Shown: positions 23,053-36,024, counted from the first letter of the stretch. The stretch is 64,000 nt of DNA from Gnetum montanum (GCA_015680685.1 MNCI01002192.1:268259-332258), one strand, 5' to 3'. Translations and numbers: made by a program. The notes: generated by a model from the letters alone, not told the origin.

Positions 23053-24426
23053 TATAGCAATTAGAAATTTTGATCAATAGAAAATCAAAAATGCTAGGTT
23101 GCAATAGCCTAACCTTGAATCCCAAGGGCCTCCAAAAAATAGGATTCAAGGTTCCTTGGATAGTCTTGTCAATCACCCAGGGACTTATGAAGTGTGAACA
23201 AAAATGAAAATAAGAATAGAATTGCATATTTAAAAAAAAAATTAACACTAAAATTAAACTTGAAAAAAATTTGCACTACAAATGAACTAAAAACTTTATT
23301 GAATAAAAGTGTAAAGTTCAAAGAGTATATATGGGTGCTCAAAGCATAAGAAGTTGGCTTTAATGGAACTTGAATCCTATTAGAGTCACTAGGTTGCATC
23401 CTACAGTCAATCTCCACAATCCAAATGCTTTCCAAATTTGATTTCCTACAACTCCTTGCTAGTTTTCTATCTAAGTTTGCAACTTTGGCTATGGGTGGTT
23501 GTAATAGTGGGACAAGATTTTGTTCCAATGGTGTTATTCCATGAGTCTCTAATGCTTAGAATAGATACTAAATGAAATTCAATCTCTCAAGGTTGCAAAA
23601 TGCTATGGATTGCAAAATTTTGAAACCCAAATATGGTGTTTACATTTGGATTTTATAGGCTTTAGATTATTGATTTAATGCTGCAAATTACTGTCATGAT
23701 TGCTAATAGGTTGGTCTTTGTTTGTAGGTGAACACAACTATGATTTCCAACATAGTTGACCATTCTAAGTAAGCTTTTGATACACCAAGGCCATCAAAAC
23801 CCATCCACATACTAAAAATAGTAAATGAACTTTTGTGACTACACTAGCCTTCACCTTGATTATGTTGGCCTTAGAGACTATGCTCAATGTTGTTGAAATC
23901 TACTAAAATCATGGTAACTATGCTAGCTAAAATTGCAACTACTAAAGATCTAAAATGACTATGTTGGCCATGTTGCCATCACTTGGAAAATGTTATGACT
24001 ACATTGGCCATTTCTAGGAAAATGAAAAACCCAACACTAACATTGATCTTATAGCCACATTAGGTTTTGTGATGATTACGTTGGATGTTGTTACTAGAAA
24101 GTGAAAATCCAACACCATCTATGCTAGGGGTAGATTGCTTTAGCATACTTGAGGCTATACCTCTACAAAATCCCATAAAAATGCTAAATTTGGTAGTCCT
24201 TAAGGCACTTCTAACCTTCCCAAGCCCATATATAGACATAATAGCAACTTTTCTAGTTGGGAAGTGAGGCAGTAACAACATATGAGGCAATTTTCACCCC
24301 TAAAAATTTGAAGTATGTAAGATCTTAGCTCATGGGCTACTAATGTTACATTTCCAATGAAATTTTTCTTCAAGTCAAGTGGTGAAGATTATAGGTTACA
24401 GCATGTGTTTTCTAGGTGGTGTTTCA
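23053..24426 (-). repeat. 5' LTR of element B (about 1374 bp)
   Basis: On the minus strand it starts TGAAACACCACCTAG (24426) and ends TTGCTATA. Its inner end aligns with that of A (GTCTTGTCAATCA then CAGGGACTTAT near 23160). A TATA-like TATAAAATCC lies near 23648-23656. Its outer flank (TAATT) is RT sequence of F. Confidence 0.7.
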
Positions 24427-24429
24427 TAA

Positions 24430-24960
24430 TTCTTATTTAAAATTAGTGTCGTAGGTAGAAAAGTCATCCATAAAGACTTTACACTAATGCCACTTTGTTT
24501 CTAAAACATACTTAGAACAAAGCATTAGAAAGTTGCAGGGGTATTATAGAGGCCAAATGACATCTTCTTATATTTGAAAGTATCCTAGGCACTTTTGAAA
24601 ATTTTTTTGACCTAGTCTTCTAGAGAAATTTGTATTTGGTTGTACCTACTATACCCATCCTGAAACTATAATAATTATGCCTAGTAATTGTCTCCAACAC
24701 TCGATCCATGAATGACAATAGAAAATGATCTTTGAACATATCCATGTTCAACAACCTAAAGTCTATACAGACTCTTCATTATCCTTCTTTCTTTGGTACA
24801 ATAATGACTAGACTTACCCACTCACTATCTACCATGAGATAGATGACTTCTACTTTGAGAATATTTTCAACTTCATTCTTTACAACTTTCTTTAATTTTG
24901 TATTTAACCTTCTATGTGGCTACTTCTTATGTTTGATAGTGGAATATGTATAGATCTGAT
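24430..24960 (-). pseudogene. Reverse transcriptase fragment, element F
   Basis: Reverse transcriptase copies element RNA into DNA. Visible blocks are WVSLVIIVPKKEG, the region VCIDFRLLNMDMFKDHF and VFMDDFSTY near 24450, the F-M-D-D form of the catalytic Y-x-D-D box. Stops and frameshifts are frequent. The frame is cut by the LTR of B shortly after the catalytic box. Confidence 0.75.
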
Positions 24961-25999
24961 GTTGGCATATGTGTGGATCAATTCTTGTTAATTCATCATA
25001 TAACAAAGAAAAGGTCATTGATCATTTGTTGACTACATTTAGAAGCTTTACCATTTGTTCCTTCATGAGATTATCATTGATGATTATCATTTTGCTATCA
25101 TCAATAAATACATATTCTAGAGTTACTGGTAAAGATTTGAATTCCAAGGGCTTTTCTCTTAAAATATTAAGAATTTTGAACTATCCCTAATCCATTTCTA
25201 CTTCTTCCCTATATTTTTTTTGAAAAGTTAGTTCTTAATTTGCTCCATTTCATTCATCCTATTAATATTATCACTTGTGAGAAAATCAACTAGTTTCATG
25301 CACATTGTTGAATTATAGATAACATTTGTTGTGAGCTACTAGGTACCCTCTTGTTTTATAACTACAATATACATATACCTTTAAAAATCTATTGTTTCAG
25401 CATATTTCTTACATATTATGATGTATGTGCTCTTTACAACCCATATTTTTTACATGCAATGGTTCCTTGTATCACTATATGTAATGCATGAAATCCTTTT
25501 CTTATCGACCTTTTCATATTTATTTTCTTTGGAGATTTCCATGAAGAGGCCTTTGATACCTAGCTTAGCATCAATTTTAATTAGCCAAGCCCTTCCCATG
25601 ATAATTGGGAATTCCTCCTTATAGTTGTTCACATGGATAACTAAGAAATCCACTAGATCGGATCATCCATAAATGGTAGTCACAATATCCTCCATTAATC
25701 CCAATGAAAAGTTGATGGATTAATCAACAAGTACTAATCTAATACATTTCTTTGGTGGAGGAAGGTTTCAAGTCTTGGGATATTAAGTTCATCCTAGAAC
25801 TTAGTCTAGTAAATCTTTTCATGGATAATTTCCAACAATCTACAAATATATTAGAGGACATCAAAGATCAAATATTTTTCTAAGAATGTATCCTACCTTT
25901 ATTGAGTCCATGACTGCATGAGTTAACATGATATTATATATAGTTTATAATCTTTGGTTTGAAGGTAGTTCGGTGATTATCTCAAGAGTAGTTTAAGGC
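24961..25999 (-). pseudogene. Protease and protease-RT linker, element F
   Basis: The open stretch 25653-25450 reads VIHVNNYKEEFPIIMGRAWL, aligned with IKVNNYKGEF and VMERAWL in D, the end of the aspartic protease. The active-site region upstream is too decayed to read with confidence. The part 25400-24961 is the linker to RT, shared with G (31117-31850) and J. Confidence 0.6.
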
Positions 26000-28400
26000 A
26001 TAACAACAATAGATACCTGTGGGGGTTTAGGTGGATTGTTAAATCTAAAGAAAGCCAATTTTTTAGGCTTACACTCAAAACTAGTTGAATTGTTATCTAG
26101 TTATAAGTTTACTACCCACATGGCATTGTGTTGGTGAGGCTATAGTGGTATCTCACCTTGCATACATGGTGTAGTTATCAAAGAAGTGGAATTATTAGCT
26201 GTGGAGTGTTGTGGTGGATAATAAGAAGTGTATGTAGAAGAAGATCCAACTTGTACAGTAATAGGTCTATAATGTTCGAGGAGGTAGTAATGATGGAAAA
26301 AAGAAGCATGGCTTGTGGAATCACTAAGGCATATAGGTTGCTAGACATAATATTAATATGGTTCTGGTTACCAATAAGGATACTACTACCTTGATGGTGA
26401 CATCCATCATGACTATAGCTTTTATAATCGATGATGATGATCTTGAGGTTGAGGTGTTGCTCCACTCAAGTAATATTATTGCTAGTGAAATTGCTATTAA
26501 TAATTTCCCTATTGATAAGATAATCTCCTAGGTGATTACCTTTTTAAAAATTTTGGGTTCAAGGCATAAATCCCAAACTATTGTAGGTTTAACAATATAG
26601 CACAACATTCCTTGTAATGTTCATATTGGTATATGACTCAACCTTCTTCTTCTATTTTAGAATCTGCAACCTCATCAACTATCACAACCTTACTTTTCTA
26701 TTGATAATAATCCTTCCCTACATCCTTTCCTCTTCATCTATTTTTATCTCTATTTTCTCCTTCATAATTTTAGAGTGGTTTAGAAGTTCTCATCCAAGGA
26801 GTCCCATATTTTATCCACCTTAGCCAATATCTTTATGAGAGATTTTTAAATTGGTAAGATTTTTCTTTACACTGCTTCTTCCAATGGTGATTCCTCCTAA
26901 GGATCGCAAAGATGTACTTCCCTTTTGTAAATGGAGGATTCTCTATTGTACTCCGTTATACTTTCTAGCTTTTTTAGTTCTCCTTCTTCCTTAGCACCTA
27001 ACCAATAATCCTTTGGATCTTATGGCCTCTCATTTCTAATAGTCTTTCTTTGGCATAAATCCCAATGGTCTCTTTAGTTTTATTTCTAAGCCCATATATC
27101 ATGTGGTGAATTTTTTCCCTTTGAAGGAAAACATGGCCTAGGCATCACTATTAAAGAGAGTAATACCTTCCCAAGGCTATATCATGAGATTCATGATTGT
27201 CTTTTTTCATCCTTGAATTTATTTTCTTAAAATAAACACCTTGGAATACATTTGATATTTAGCATTGAATAGCTTCAATATTGTACTTAATCTACAAATA
27301 TATTATGGCTCCAAAGACCAAAACCAACTTTCAACTTCTCTAATAAGTATCCTAGGAAATAGTTTGAGTTTCTTTCACTTATTCCCAATGTTCTAAAAGG
27401 CATAGATATCATGGAAGGCTTTCAAATGATGTTGTGGATTAGCATTATATCCTTCTTTAAAATTAGAAATTTTATTCATATTGATCCATTTGATTCAACT
27501 ATTCCTTTGATGCTTGGTAAGAATATGAACTACCTCTAAGATATTTATCATGCTTCTTGTAGCAACCAGCGGCTCTTAATAATTAACATATTCATGGTGG
27601 TCCCTATTGTGATCATGCTTCCTATGATGTGATCTAATTTTCCTTGTTTCTTGATGATGTCACTACTCTTCTTGCTATTGTCTATGTTCTATCCTCCCAT
27701 CTTTGTGATGGGATCTTCTATCATTTCCATCTTGGTCTTAATTATTTCTCCTTATTATGAGTCATGTTCTTCTTGTTAGATTTTGATGATGAAGAGGATG
27801 GTGAGGGTAGAGGAATGGGAGAGTTTTTCTTCTTTTCTCTTCTTCTTTGATCCCTCAATTTCCTTAGTGAATGATCATGGAATCTTGGCCTTGAGGTTCC
27901 TCTAGTTCTAAAATCCATTCTTTCCTTTCCTTGATTACTTGTTACAATTAAATGTAACCATTGATAAGTCATGTTATTCTCACAAAAGCAAGGATGACCT
28001 TGACATTGGGATTTCCCTAATGGAAATTCTAGATCCTTTTTCTATGATTGTGAAATTAGTGAGATATGAACCATTTTATCCTTGGAGGCATCATGGCATG
28101 CCTCCATGAGTTTATCTTTTTTGAGTTGAACCTCAATTAATACTAGAGAGATTCTCCTTCATTTTCTAATTTGGGGCTACTAGTTCAAGCCCCAACTTCA
28201 TGAGATTTGTCATTAATATTGAAGGAATACCACAATTAGGAGGTAACATGATATTTCCCTCCAAGTCTCTCTAACATGGCTATTTACCTTGATGGAGGAT
28301 GAAAGTAAAATCAAGATAATAGGGATCCAGATGTGCATAGACAACCTTCAATTGCTAAGGTATCTCATTAGCATTCCTTCTAAAATTGTCATGTTTCTTA
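26000..28400 (-). pseudogene. Gag of element F
   Basis: The N-terminal block VVYAHLDPYYLDFTFILH near 28300 matches VIYTHPDEYVLDFTFILH in D. Lys/Ser-rich and Asp-rich stretches follow (27972-27742), then the Gag core and a Cys-rich knuckle region. Many stops. Confidence 0.6.
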
Positions 28401-28581
28401 TTAGAAACACTAGTAGGTGGTGAATCATTCCTACAAGAAGAAGATATCTTAGTTTGTTCTTATGTAATGTGCTTCAAATAAAATATTATTATTATTTTTG
28501 ATAATTAGAAGTTATATTCATACAATGACCTTATATGATACTACTATCTAAAAATACTTAGCACACATAGCTAAAACAAAG

Positions 28582-28599
28582 TTCTCAGAAATGATGCCA
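28582..28599 (-). other. Degraded tRNA-Asp-type PBS, element F
   Basis: The minus strand reads TTGGCATCATTTCTGAGAAC after the LTR end. The TGGC start fits the tRNA-Asp PBS of C and D, but the rest is mutated. Confidence 0.5.
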
Positions 28600-28600
28600 A

Positions 28601-29469
28601 TGATAATAGGTGGGTATTCTCTACTCCCAACCATATGAATCACAAACGTGTATGCATGATCTAGTTGAATTTTATAAACTTCTTCTACATAAGTGGCCTA
28701 TGTCCTTAGATAGTAAAACATGTGGTTACTATTCATTATCTTCCTAATCATCACTTGTATTAACTTTGTATGCTTAAGTGTGATTGAGGTATAAGATATT
28801 TATTTTTATAATTTTAACAATTTTCTTATCTATAAAATGATTAACTAAAGGAAAAATTAAAATATTTAACTTTATTAATTAATAACTATCCTAAACATGG
28901 AGCATCTATTTCCACTTTCCATATATATCCTAAACATATACTAATACTTCTGGGTTATGAAGTGTTTACTATTGGGCATACCAAGTATTTACTACTAGGA
29001 TTACCAAGCATTAGTATATTATGCTCGAAGTGGTCATACTCATGTTACTTATTTATTAGAATATTAAATGCTTAAGTGCAAGAAAGTAAACTACACTTAA
29101 CATAGAATGCTAAAAAGTAAACTTAAACTAATTCAAGTGTTGCAATGAATAGACGAAATCTTGATTTTATTATTGTTCATGCAACTGTGTCTAGGTATAT
29201 ATTAGACTTGAATAAAATTCTATACAAGTAATTCAATTGACACTACAAGCACTCAAAGGTAAATTTTTGCTAAGTTCTATGAGAACAACCTACAAGAATT
29301 TGGTTAAGGAATTGACCAAACGGTTCCATAAATATGGCTAGTGTGTGCACTTATATAGACTTCGAGAGGATTAGTGTCAACACATATGCACTAATGCATC
29401 ATAGGACAAATAAACAAGGATGCATCAATGGATCTATATTGACAAAACTAACTTATTAACACTTCATCA
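28601..29469 (-). repeat. 5' LTR of element F (869 bp)
   Basis: On the plus strand it reads TGATAATAGGTGGGTATTCT at 28601 and ends ACTTCATCA at 29469. It aligns along its length with the LTRs of C (for example GCATGATCTAGTTGAATT against GCATGATCCAGTCGAACT). Confidence 0.75.
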
Positions 29470-31116
29470 TAATAAATGTCTAAGAAATTTATGAAAAAAT
29501 TCAAAAATAAAATTTAACCTTCTAGAGATGATTTTAAGTTGCTAAAAATGCTAAAATTTCTTCTATTGCTATTTTAGGTTTTCAATCATTTGAGAATTTC
29601 ATAAAAGCTATGTTCTTCATTATTTTCTAAGTTTTCCATTACCTAGAGTCTAGGGATTATTTTATAAAATTTGATTGCTTTTTTTTAATTACATTTGTTA
29701 ACATGATTACAATTCTTTGTAACCTCCATTCCAACCTCACAAATAGGTCATGATAGACTAGGAAGGAAACCTTGTGATACACATTGGCAAGATGGACAAC
29801 TTTTTCTTTTAGACCATTGCCATTCAACATCATTTTGGTGATGAAAAACATGAAAAGCAATTCAAAGACCTTGTTCTATAATGAAAAATTTGAAAAAACG
29901 TTGGAGGAAAGAAAAAACATGGTAAAACTAAATCAAAATATTAAGTAACATCCTAAGCATGCTAAAAAATCTTAGAAATTAACCAAATTATAAAAAATAA
30001 TAATAAAATATTAATATCTAAGAATTTAGGCATTTTGTTACATAGTTGTTGAATAAACTAAAATTGGCCAAGACATATGGACATAAAAATATCATCAAAA
30101 CTTATAAAAGTGGAGCAAAATATCAAAATAAATGCTACAAAAAAGAATCTTTACATTGTCTCAATCTCTTAAACTTTCAGAAAATGACCAATTCCTACAC
30201 AAAACTAGAAGTTAATGATAAAATCTAAGCAGGATTTGAAGTAAGATTTGAAACTATGACTTACCGAAGGTCCTTGTTGATAGCATAAATCTAGATCTAG
30301 CTAATCTTTTAAATAGTAAAGTCTCCTTCTCTAACTCTCTCACCCTAATGTTAGCTATGTAATTAGATAATCTCAAAAGGAATAATTGCCAAATACAAAT
30401 TCTTGCAAGGGTTTAACAATGTTGAAAAAAAGGAAACTCTCATGAGAAAACTAAAAATAAAAATTTTAATTCTAAAAATATTTTTAAATCCTTTTCTAAC
30501 ATGGACTAGTGGCCAATGCTTACCTAAAAGCCATCTCCTATGAGAAACATAATAGCTATGGCTAAGCCCAAGATGATAGCTATGTTTAAGAGTCCCAAAC
30601 TATTAAAAAAGTATAAGGTCAAAAACATAACTAAAGAAAGACTAGCATGAGATCCTCTAAGATATAAGTTTAAAACAAATTTAAAAATTAATATATATAT
30701 AATCATCTTACCAAAATAAAAATTATTCAAATAAAGCATATCAAAACCAAAGTAGTACCACATGTGCGAATGACTCATCAAGTGCATGATACTTGCTAAC
30801 TTAAAATTTTTTTAAAATTGTTATTGTGCATATGCTAAATTTAAAGATAAATCCTAAAATGATAAAAAATGAAAATAAGATATATAATAAAAATAAAATA
30901 AAATAAAAGTAAAAAAAGCTAAAATAAAACATTAAAATGCATCCAAAGAAAAAGAATATTTAAAATGAACAAAAATGCACATAGCTCAAAATACAAAAGC
31001 ATGTAAACTATAAGAAAAGGATCAATAAAGCATATACATAGGTTAGCAAAAAAGAAATAAAGGATTCAAAGCAAAAACATATCAAGGGTAAATAACTATC
31101 TAAGATAGGGGTGTTA
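29470..31116 (-). mobile_element. K: LTR-like AT-rich block starting TGTAACACCCC
   Basis: The right end on the minus strand begins TGTAACACCCCTATC, a start shared by many plant Ty3 LTRs, and sits exactly where the pol homology of G stops. The rest is AT-rich with only short ORFs (for example 29860-29657 and 30787-30524) that I do not recognise. It may be an LTR, or an LTR plus leader, cut on the left by F. No partner LTR is seen. Confidence 0.35.
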
Positions 31117-32152
31117 CATTTCATATATTATGTAAATCAATGCCTATGATTTCATAGTATGATAAGGCAAAGGTGGTTAATCACATCTAGCAGCTTAAGT
31201 TTCTATTTCTTTATGAATTGAACATCGATAATTACCAATTTGCAATTTCTAGAAACACATACTTAAAAAATTTTAGTAATTTTTTAAGCTCAATACATTT
31301 ATACATTAGTTCTTCTAGAAATTATAACTTTCCCTAGTTAATTTTGTTTTCTTATATGAGTCCTACTTTGAAACGTTTTTATCTAACCCTTTCTACCTCA
31401 TCTACTTTATCAAAATAATAACTAATGATCCTTTTAACTAGTTTTAAGTACATCTCTAATTTATATTTTATTTCTATTGTTATCCATTAGGTACCTTCTT
31501 ATTTAGTAATTACTGCATACAAGCACTTTTACACATATACCTACTGGATATAGTAAATACATGTTGGGATTCTTGTTTTTGGATGCTCCAAAATTTTTCA
31601 TATAATTACATCTTGTATTTATTTATGTAATGCATGAAATTTGCTACTTATATATCATTCCATGCTTATTTTTCTTGACAATCTCCAACGAGAGATCCCT
31701 AATGCTCAACCTAGCATTAATAATGCTAAGCCATACTCTTCTCAAAATGATGGGGACTTCATCATTGTTATTTCCCACATGGATTACAAGAAAACCTACT
31801 AAATAGGATTACCCACTAATGGTAGTCACTACATCATCCATCTATCCTAATGTAATAATGATTGACTAGTTTACAAGCTCTAGCCTAATTTTTCTCTTTT
31901 CTCATTAGTGGCAAGTTCTAGGCTTTGTACATTTCTTAAGAAATAAGGCTCATGCTTAAATCTAAATCTAGTAGACCCTTAAACTATGATTTTCTATAAT
32001 TTAGCAATAAATTAAATGATGTATTGAGTCTATTCTCTTCTTTGAAAGAGCTTCTACTTTGAACTAGTTAGTTATAACATGCGTAAGCATGCTTGTTTTT
32101 ACATTAGACTCTTAGACTATGGTCATTATTGGTTTTGATGTGGCATTTGGAG
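31117..32152 (-). pseudogene. G: protease and protease-RT linker fragment, part 1
   Basis: It aligns block by block with F 24940-25960: a VIHVGNNNDEVPII stretch near 31780 corresponds to VIHVNNYKEEFPII. It was broken by insertion of C at 32157. Very decayed. Confidence 0.55.
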
Positions 32153-32157
32153 GTAAC
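32153..32157. repeat. Target-site duplication GTAAC, left copy (element C)
   Basis: GTAAC lies directly before the LTR start TGATGAG and is repeated after the other LTR at 40750-40754. A perfect 5-bp duplication marks the insertion of C into G. Confidence 0.9.
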
Positions 32158-33069
32158 TGATGAGTGGCAAGGTACCCCTACACTCAACCATTCGAAATGA
32201 GCGTAGCATGCATGATCCAGTCGAACTCTGCAGACGGACTAGTTGTGGCACCTAGACAGTTATCCTTAGGTTGCAATTCACTGTCTTCCCACCTGGACTA
32301 GTATTGTATTTTTCACATATGTCCAGAGTGAGGTGTATGATGTGTTCCTAATTCTAACACTATTCCAAAGGCAGTGGAAAATAATATTAACTAAGCTAAG
32401 CTAGGAGGAAAAAGGGTAAAAAAAATCTAATCTAGCCTAAGTGCGATGAGCAACCGATTCCTTGATCAACCGTACACATCTTGGACCTCGTGCATGACTA
32501 CCACTGGGATTACCAAGCGCAAATCCTAGGTATGCCATTGGGCTACCAAGTAGTCACACTTAAATGCTTGTAATCAAGTTGTACTCATTTCACATTGCGA
32601 TGAGTAGTTGATTCCTTGACTAACCGTACACATCCTTAGATGCTCGTAATCAAGTTGTACTCATACCACATTCTAGGAGTTTAAGGGTGAGAGAGAAAGT
32701 AGTAAATAGAAATTAAATAAATAAATAAATAAATAACAAAGTGACTACTGCAATGATGAAGTAATCTTGATCTTTATTGCCAGTCATGTGCGTGTCCAAG
32801 TACGTCACACCCGAAATAAGACACTGTACAATTACATTCACCACACTATGAGCAGACATGGCAAAAATAATCTATCTCTAGAGTGGTCAAACTACCAAAG
32901 CTTCGCTACTTCTATTCTATCTCTGCTAAACAAGGGAGATATGCATCTTATTTATAGATATGGTAGCAGACTACGATATTGCATACGTGATATCTCAGGG
33001 GATGCAATATTGTGGTGGATGCAATATCATGTACGTGATATTGCGGCCTATGCAAATCATGTATCATCA
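32158..33069 (-). repeat. 3' LTR of element C (912 bp)
   Basis: Ends are TGATGAGTGG and GTATCATCA. On the minus strand U3 holds palindromic GATATC motifs (32974-32994, 33021-33044) and then a TATA box at 32948-32958 (ATCTATAAATAAG). An internal duplication of about 40 bp (GATTCCTTGA with CCGTACACATC) lies at 32449 and 32611. An AAAT microsatellite lies at 32711-32737. Confidence 0.9.
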
Positions 33070-33100
33070 TACCCCCACGACTAAATAAAAACTCATCCTC
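33070..33100 (-). other. Polypurine tract region, element C
   Basis: The minus strand reads TTAGTCGTGGGGGTA directly before the 3' LTR. It is preceded by AACTCGAGGATGAGTTTTT, which is almost identical in D, so this block is a conserved plus-strand primer region. Confidence 0.75.
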
Positions 33101-33238
33101 GAGTTACGAGGAGAACAAGCTTTATTGATTACATAGTGGATAGGTATGGGATTATTAACTAGTAAAAATAAAATAAAATGATGCCACAGTGTGGAAAGAC
33201 ACAACACAGAAAAAATGCTACACTACAAAAAATGGAAC

Positions 33239-36024
33239 TCATGTAGTTCCTAGTGGTGGTGGCTCCTCCATGGGTGCTTTCCCCTTGTCACATGCTCCAA
33301 GATTTGAAGGTTGATGACACCAAAGAATGGCCTAGAGCTTCTCCTCTTTGGTCCGAGGATCTTGTGTCGTCCATGCTAATGTTCCAATGTTTGAAGGAGT
33401 CAGCACCTCCCATGGACAGGGTAGTTGCGGGAACATCTGATTAGCTTTGAGATACCATGCCGTGAATACTCGTCATTCCTCTTCATAGGTTCTAGCTTTT
33501 TCTTTGTATTTGTGAAGCTCTGTTAGCCATCGAGCCAATTCGGTTGCAACATCTTTCTGTCCCTGGTAGCTTTCTTTTACCACCGCAAGTTCAGAATTTG
33601 CGACATCCAGTTTCTCAGCCAGCTTCTTACACTCTGCAAATTCTGCTTCATATTTGATGTGGGTGGAAGCTACTTGCTGCTCGAGCTCTGACCTTGGTCA
33701 TCCTGCTATTAACATGGCTAGGTTGGCATATCTAAGGTTTGCCAACTCCATGTATTTGGTCAAGTCTTGGATCTGCAGGTCTCGGTTCTTAACTTCCGCT
33801 TGGTGGGCGAAGGCATAAGTGTCCAATATGGCCCTCCAATCTGTGTGCTGAGCACTAATATTGTTGATTTGAGCCTTGGCCATATGGATCTCCTTCTCCA
33901 GGATTTTTTTGTACATCCCTACCTAATCACAAAAATGCTCCTTTAGCTTCTTGTGTCATTTAGATTCATTCTACCATGCACTTATCTCGATGGCTGATTT
34001 TTGGCAAATAGCACGTACCTCCTCCATTGAGAGGGTTCGATTTTCTCTGGCTAAACGGCTTACATCTTGGTTGACCTGAATGAACTATTCTCGTAACTGA
34101 TGAAAGTGTTCATCGAGAACATTCTTTTGTTTCTCCACAGAAGTCAACCAAAGGTTATCTGCAACCAACTGCTTATTCTCTTCTTCTAAGGTCTTAAGTG
34201 CCTTAAGATGCGCATGAGTTTGCGCTTGTGCTACGGAGGCATCCCAAGTGGACATCTCCTTTTCTTCTGCCACTTTCTTATTTTTTGTGATTAGCTTTGT
34301 TAATTACTCGGTTCTGAAATTTTCCAGTTGGTCTGCGAGAACAAATTGTAGAGGATCCCACTAAGCTACTTGTAAGGCTACGAGCTGCTCTTGTAGTTTT
34401 TGTACTTCAGCTTCAGCATGCTCGGCCCTTACTTTGGATATGACCAACTTCCCCTTTGGAAATGAGGTCTAATTGAATTGTCGTTACATCCTGGGGAATG
34501 TCAAATAAGGATGTCAGAACTTGTCCTGTTTGTAGCAATCGATCTAGCGCATCCTCATGTTCCGCAGGAGTCATTGAGGTTCCAGCAAGAGTTTGAGCAT
34601 CCCATGCTCCTAAAAGATCTACCAGTGGCACAATAGGTACATTAAAGGATTCTTTGATATGGTCAACGACCACTTCAATAGCTCCCACGACATCCTGGTG
34701 TTGCATGACCACCACAGTGGCCCCTTTACCAGTCTCTAACTACACTTGAAAAGATGCCACGTTTTCTGAGATCTATTGTGACCATTTGATTTCCCCTCCT
34801 CCTATTTGAATTGATAATTCACCCCTTGTGTGATCTAATGAAATAGTAGGCTGGTCGACATCATTGATGACATGGAAGAGGTTTACGTCATCACGGCTTC
34901 CCCAACTAACCGTCTCAGCGATGGCCCTAAGATGGCTCATTGACAGTCTGTAGTCTTGTGGTAGCGGCGGTTGATCCTGGCCTGTGCTGGGTCCTACTTC
35001 TTATTGTTGGCTAGGACCTGTGGCTGGAGGTTGATTGGGTCCTGCAAGTTGAGTTGCAGGTAATCCAATCATCTGTTCTTCTTCTTCATCTGGTCTTAGC
35101 TCTTCGCCAGTGCTCTTTCTTGGAGCTGGCACCTTTAATAACTCAACATAAGAAGCATTCTGGGCCTTTTGGAGGACGTCATTTTTGTATCCCCAAATAC
35201 CAGCCCGTCAGCACAGTTTTCTGATAAGGCAGGGAAAAGGCAGTGCCATCTTCCTTGACTTTTGTTCTTCAAATCGCCTTAGGATCTTCGTCAAATATAT
35301 ATGGGGAAGGTTAGTGTTAACCTTTCCCATCAACAATGCACATCCCCTTGCCACGTACGTAGATATTCTTTTCAAACCTTTTGTGGGGAAGAGGTGATAG
35401 GTTCCGATTTTGAAATAAACTCTCTTCCATCGTCAATTCTCCAAAATTTTTATCTTTGCCATAATCCTTCTCTAACCAATCCTTTTGCACATCAGGGTCC
35501 GATCGAGTAGATAATCGAGCAACATGGGGGCCTGAATTCAAAAGGTTTAACACTTTTGAAATTGCCTATGTAGAAAAGTCTACTATCACGCAACAAATGT
35601 TAACCGTGGTGCCTTGCTCCTTATTGTGCCAGAACTAGTACGTTTCACCTAAGTACCAGGCACTGCATTCAGAGAGGACAGGCTATAAGGGAGATCCCTT
35701 GAGGTGATCCCTAATAGCCTCAGGAGTGAACTCTGCAAAAGATTCAAAGTTTAGCTCCACAATCATAGCAGCAAATGTGGACTTCTCATAGATAGACTGA
35801 ATACACTCCGGGGGCAACGTGAGTTGTTGTCCTGGTTCAGGTGCAGTAACAGCTCCTCTTTATGCCTGCCCAAACCATCTGGTAGGAGGTTCTTCTTGAT
35901 GGATGCTAAATGATTGCACCTCCTATTCTACATGTTGTTTGACAAGGACTTGTCTTCCCCCTCTCCGAGGTTGTTTCACTCCACCTTGAACAGGACCCTC
36001 TTACTGTGCATGTTTCAGGGCCAT
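33239..36024 (-). pseudogene. Extra sense ORF of element C (unknown helical, coiled-coil protein)
   Basis: The frame starts with ATG at 36024, directly after a splice acceptor (GTGATTGCAG). It ends with TGA at 33239-33241. The N-terminal domain has VELNFESFAEFTPEAIRDHL (D: QELNFVPFLEHAPPKVKIHL). The middle is low-complexity. From about 34280 to 33500 it is coiled coil, with LTKYMELANLRYANLAMLI (D: MIEYMDLANLRYPNFAMLT). The C-terminus has FPQLPCPWEV, IGTLAWTTQDP and KEEKL (D: FPIMPYPWDV, IGKDAWTVHDP, KEEKM). Several stops are present. It occupies the env position but has no membrane segment, so it is not an envelope protein. Function is unknown. Confidence 0.7.

Larger units (their letters stand above)
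14093..24426 (-). mobile_element. Element B: gag-pro-only LTR retrotransposon with antisense gene; left part outside window
   Basis: B has the same plan as A: 5' LTR (24426-23053), PBS, gag, linker, protease, tandem-repeat spacer, then the antisense gene on the plus strand (14168-17883). E sits in an intron of that gene, so the rest of B should lie left of the window. B is AT-rich and full of stops, hence older than A. It interrupts the RT of F: F sequence resumes at 24427. Confidence 0.8.
24427..29469 (-). mobile_element. Element F: Ty3/gypsy retrotransposon of the D family, 5' half
   Basis: From the right: 5' LTR (29469-28601), a mutated tRNA-Asp-type PBS, gag, protease and RT, broken inside RT by B at 24426. 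The remaining pol and 3' LTR should lie left of the window. LTR ends, Gag and protease match D and C. Confidence 0.75.

Noticed and set aside
27742-27972. Basic, Ser-rich ORF as a separate small gene
   Set aside because: It is the low-complexity part of the F Gag on the same strand.
30046-30228. Plus-strand ORF of 60 aa in AT-rich DNA (K)
   Set aside because: Lys/Asn-rich as expected from AT-rich DNA, with no recognisable domain or context.
33239-36024. Extra ORF as an envelope gene
   Set aside because: It is in the env position, but has no signal peptide, membrane helix or Cys pattern; coiled coils dominate.
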